Shown piece by piece: positions 63,552 to 64,000 of a stretch of DNA of 64,000 nt. The DNA comes from an uncultured Lachnospiraceae bacterium (GTDB taxonomy: Bacteria > Bacillota > Clostridia > Lachnospirales > Lachnospiraceae). The notes beneath the pieces are model-generated. The model was given only the letters and a program-made list of their open reading frames with translations, had not been told where the DNA came from and searched no databases. The position numbers and the translations under genes were made by a program. The stretch lies in contig CANOFW010000002.1 of NCBI GenBank assembly GCA_947565425.1, positions 124,001 through 188,000 on the forward strand, in the 5' to 3' direction. Numbering within the stretch: position 1 is the stretch's first letter; every line of letters starts with the position of its first letter.

Positions 63552-64000
63552 ATGGAAGAAAAAAGAACAATTTTTGACTATCTGGCGCAGATACTTACGA
63601 TATTCGGATTTAATACACTGATATTAAATATATTTTGCCTTATTTTCGGAGATTCCGCACAAAGCATGTCTTCCATGTTCGCACTTGGAAATCGCGGCAT
63701 CCCCGTCGGTACCTGCTTGCAATTTCTCTGCGTTTCTTTCCTGATCACAGGGGCGCGTTATTTGTTTTTTACAGACACTTTCATCAAAACTATGGCGATC
63801 TGGTTAAGAACATTAAGTATGTTAGCCTCCATTATCTCCATAATTGCTATTTTTGCCGTCGCTTTCGCGTGGTTCCCCATAGATATGTGGCAGCCATGGG
63901 CAATGTTCCTTCTCTGCTTCGGCCTCTCTTTTGTGGGAAGCTACCTCGTGATGGTAATCAAAGAAAAATCAGAAAACAGACGGATGGAGGAAGCTTTACA
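63552..64000 (+). CDS. Four-helix membrane protein partner of LytTR, DUF3021-like (cut by window end)
   Basis: My translation from the ATG at 63552 gives 149 residues without a stop: four hydrophobic segments (about 16-34, 52-72, 84-106, 115-134), then a charged tail (KEKSENRRMEEAL) that runs off the window. It starts three bases after the LytTR stop and lies in the place of DUF3021 in the first module, with similar length and topology. The family name is inferred. Expected role: membrane-bound antagonist of the LytTR regulator. Confidence 0.65.
   Translation, partial: MEEKRTIFDYLAQILTIFGFNTLILNIFCLIFGDSAQSMSSMFALGNRGIPVGTCLQFLCVSFLITGARYLFFTDTFIKTMAIWLRTLSMLASIISIIAIFAVAFAWFPIDMWQPWAMFLLCFGLSFVGSYLVMVIKEKSENRRMEEAL

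Overview
The window looks like a chromosomal segment from an anaerobic, spore-forming member of the Clostridia, most likely Lachnospiraceae. The pointers are an alpha/beta-type small acid-soluble spore protein, LytTR/DUF3021 regulator pairs, a BspA-type leucine-rich-repeat surface protein, an ECF sigma/DUF4179 anti-sigma pair, a cytoplasmic galactan-oligosaccharide locus, consensus sigma-A promoters (TTGACA-17-TATAAT type) and strong GGAGG ribosome binding sites. This assignment is inference from gene content; no 16S gene is present.

Layout. 1-4.9 kb: two PD-(D/E)XK-type proteins, a spore protein, a LytTR/membrane-protein module, a chemoreceptor that has lost its N-terminal half, and a CYTH protein. 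5-10.1 kb: two-component system plus ABC exporter of the antimicrobial-peptide-resistance type. 10.2-15.6 kb: glycosyltransferase and carAB. 15.9-18.3 kb: ECF sigma/anti-sigma and a nitroreductase. 18.5-22.6 kb: panB-panC-panD-coaBC, making pantothenate and carrying it into CoA. 23-26.6 kb: FtsW/SpoVE-type protein and serS. 26.8-32.2 kb: a MacAB-like exporter with two adaptor proteins that carry unusual low-complexity insertions. 32.4-36.8 kb: a decaying four-gene operon (GHKL ATPase, unknown protein, receiver-like protein, DUF2971). 37-43.9 kb: LRR protein, glyA, DUF1294, DUF368, hisC and an aminotransferase. 44-55.1 kb: a galactan/galacto-oligosaccharide locus (GH53, zinc ribbon, unknown 611-residue protein, GH2, ABC importer, LacI regulator). 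55.1-59.3 kb: L,D-transpeptidase, tRNA-Pro(GGG), Rel. 59.5-61.8 kb: an AT-rich island with a polymorphic-toxin-like secreted protein, a subtilase-like pseudoenzyme and a small acidic protein. 62-64 kb: a HAD-GNAT fusion and a second LytTR/membrane-protein module, cut by the window end.

How the parts connect. Small regulatory circuits dominate: two LytTR modules with the same promoter architecture (direct repeats 21 bp apart, ending 10 bp before the -35), an ECF/anti-sigma pair, a two-component/ABC pair and a LacI-controlled sugar operon with an operator next to its start site. The most interesting part is 32.4-36.8 kb. Read across its lesions, it resolves into an operon coding for a histidine-kinase-like ATPase, a protein of unknown family, a receiver-like protein lacking the usual lysine and a DUF2971 protein. 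It still has a good promoter and ribosome binding sites. It looks like a recently inactivated signalling or defence module whose intact relatives should be found elsewhere.

Start sites were moved from the longest open frame to the codon with a ribosome binding site where the sequence allowed. All family names come from recognising motifs by eye; no database search was possible.
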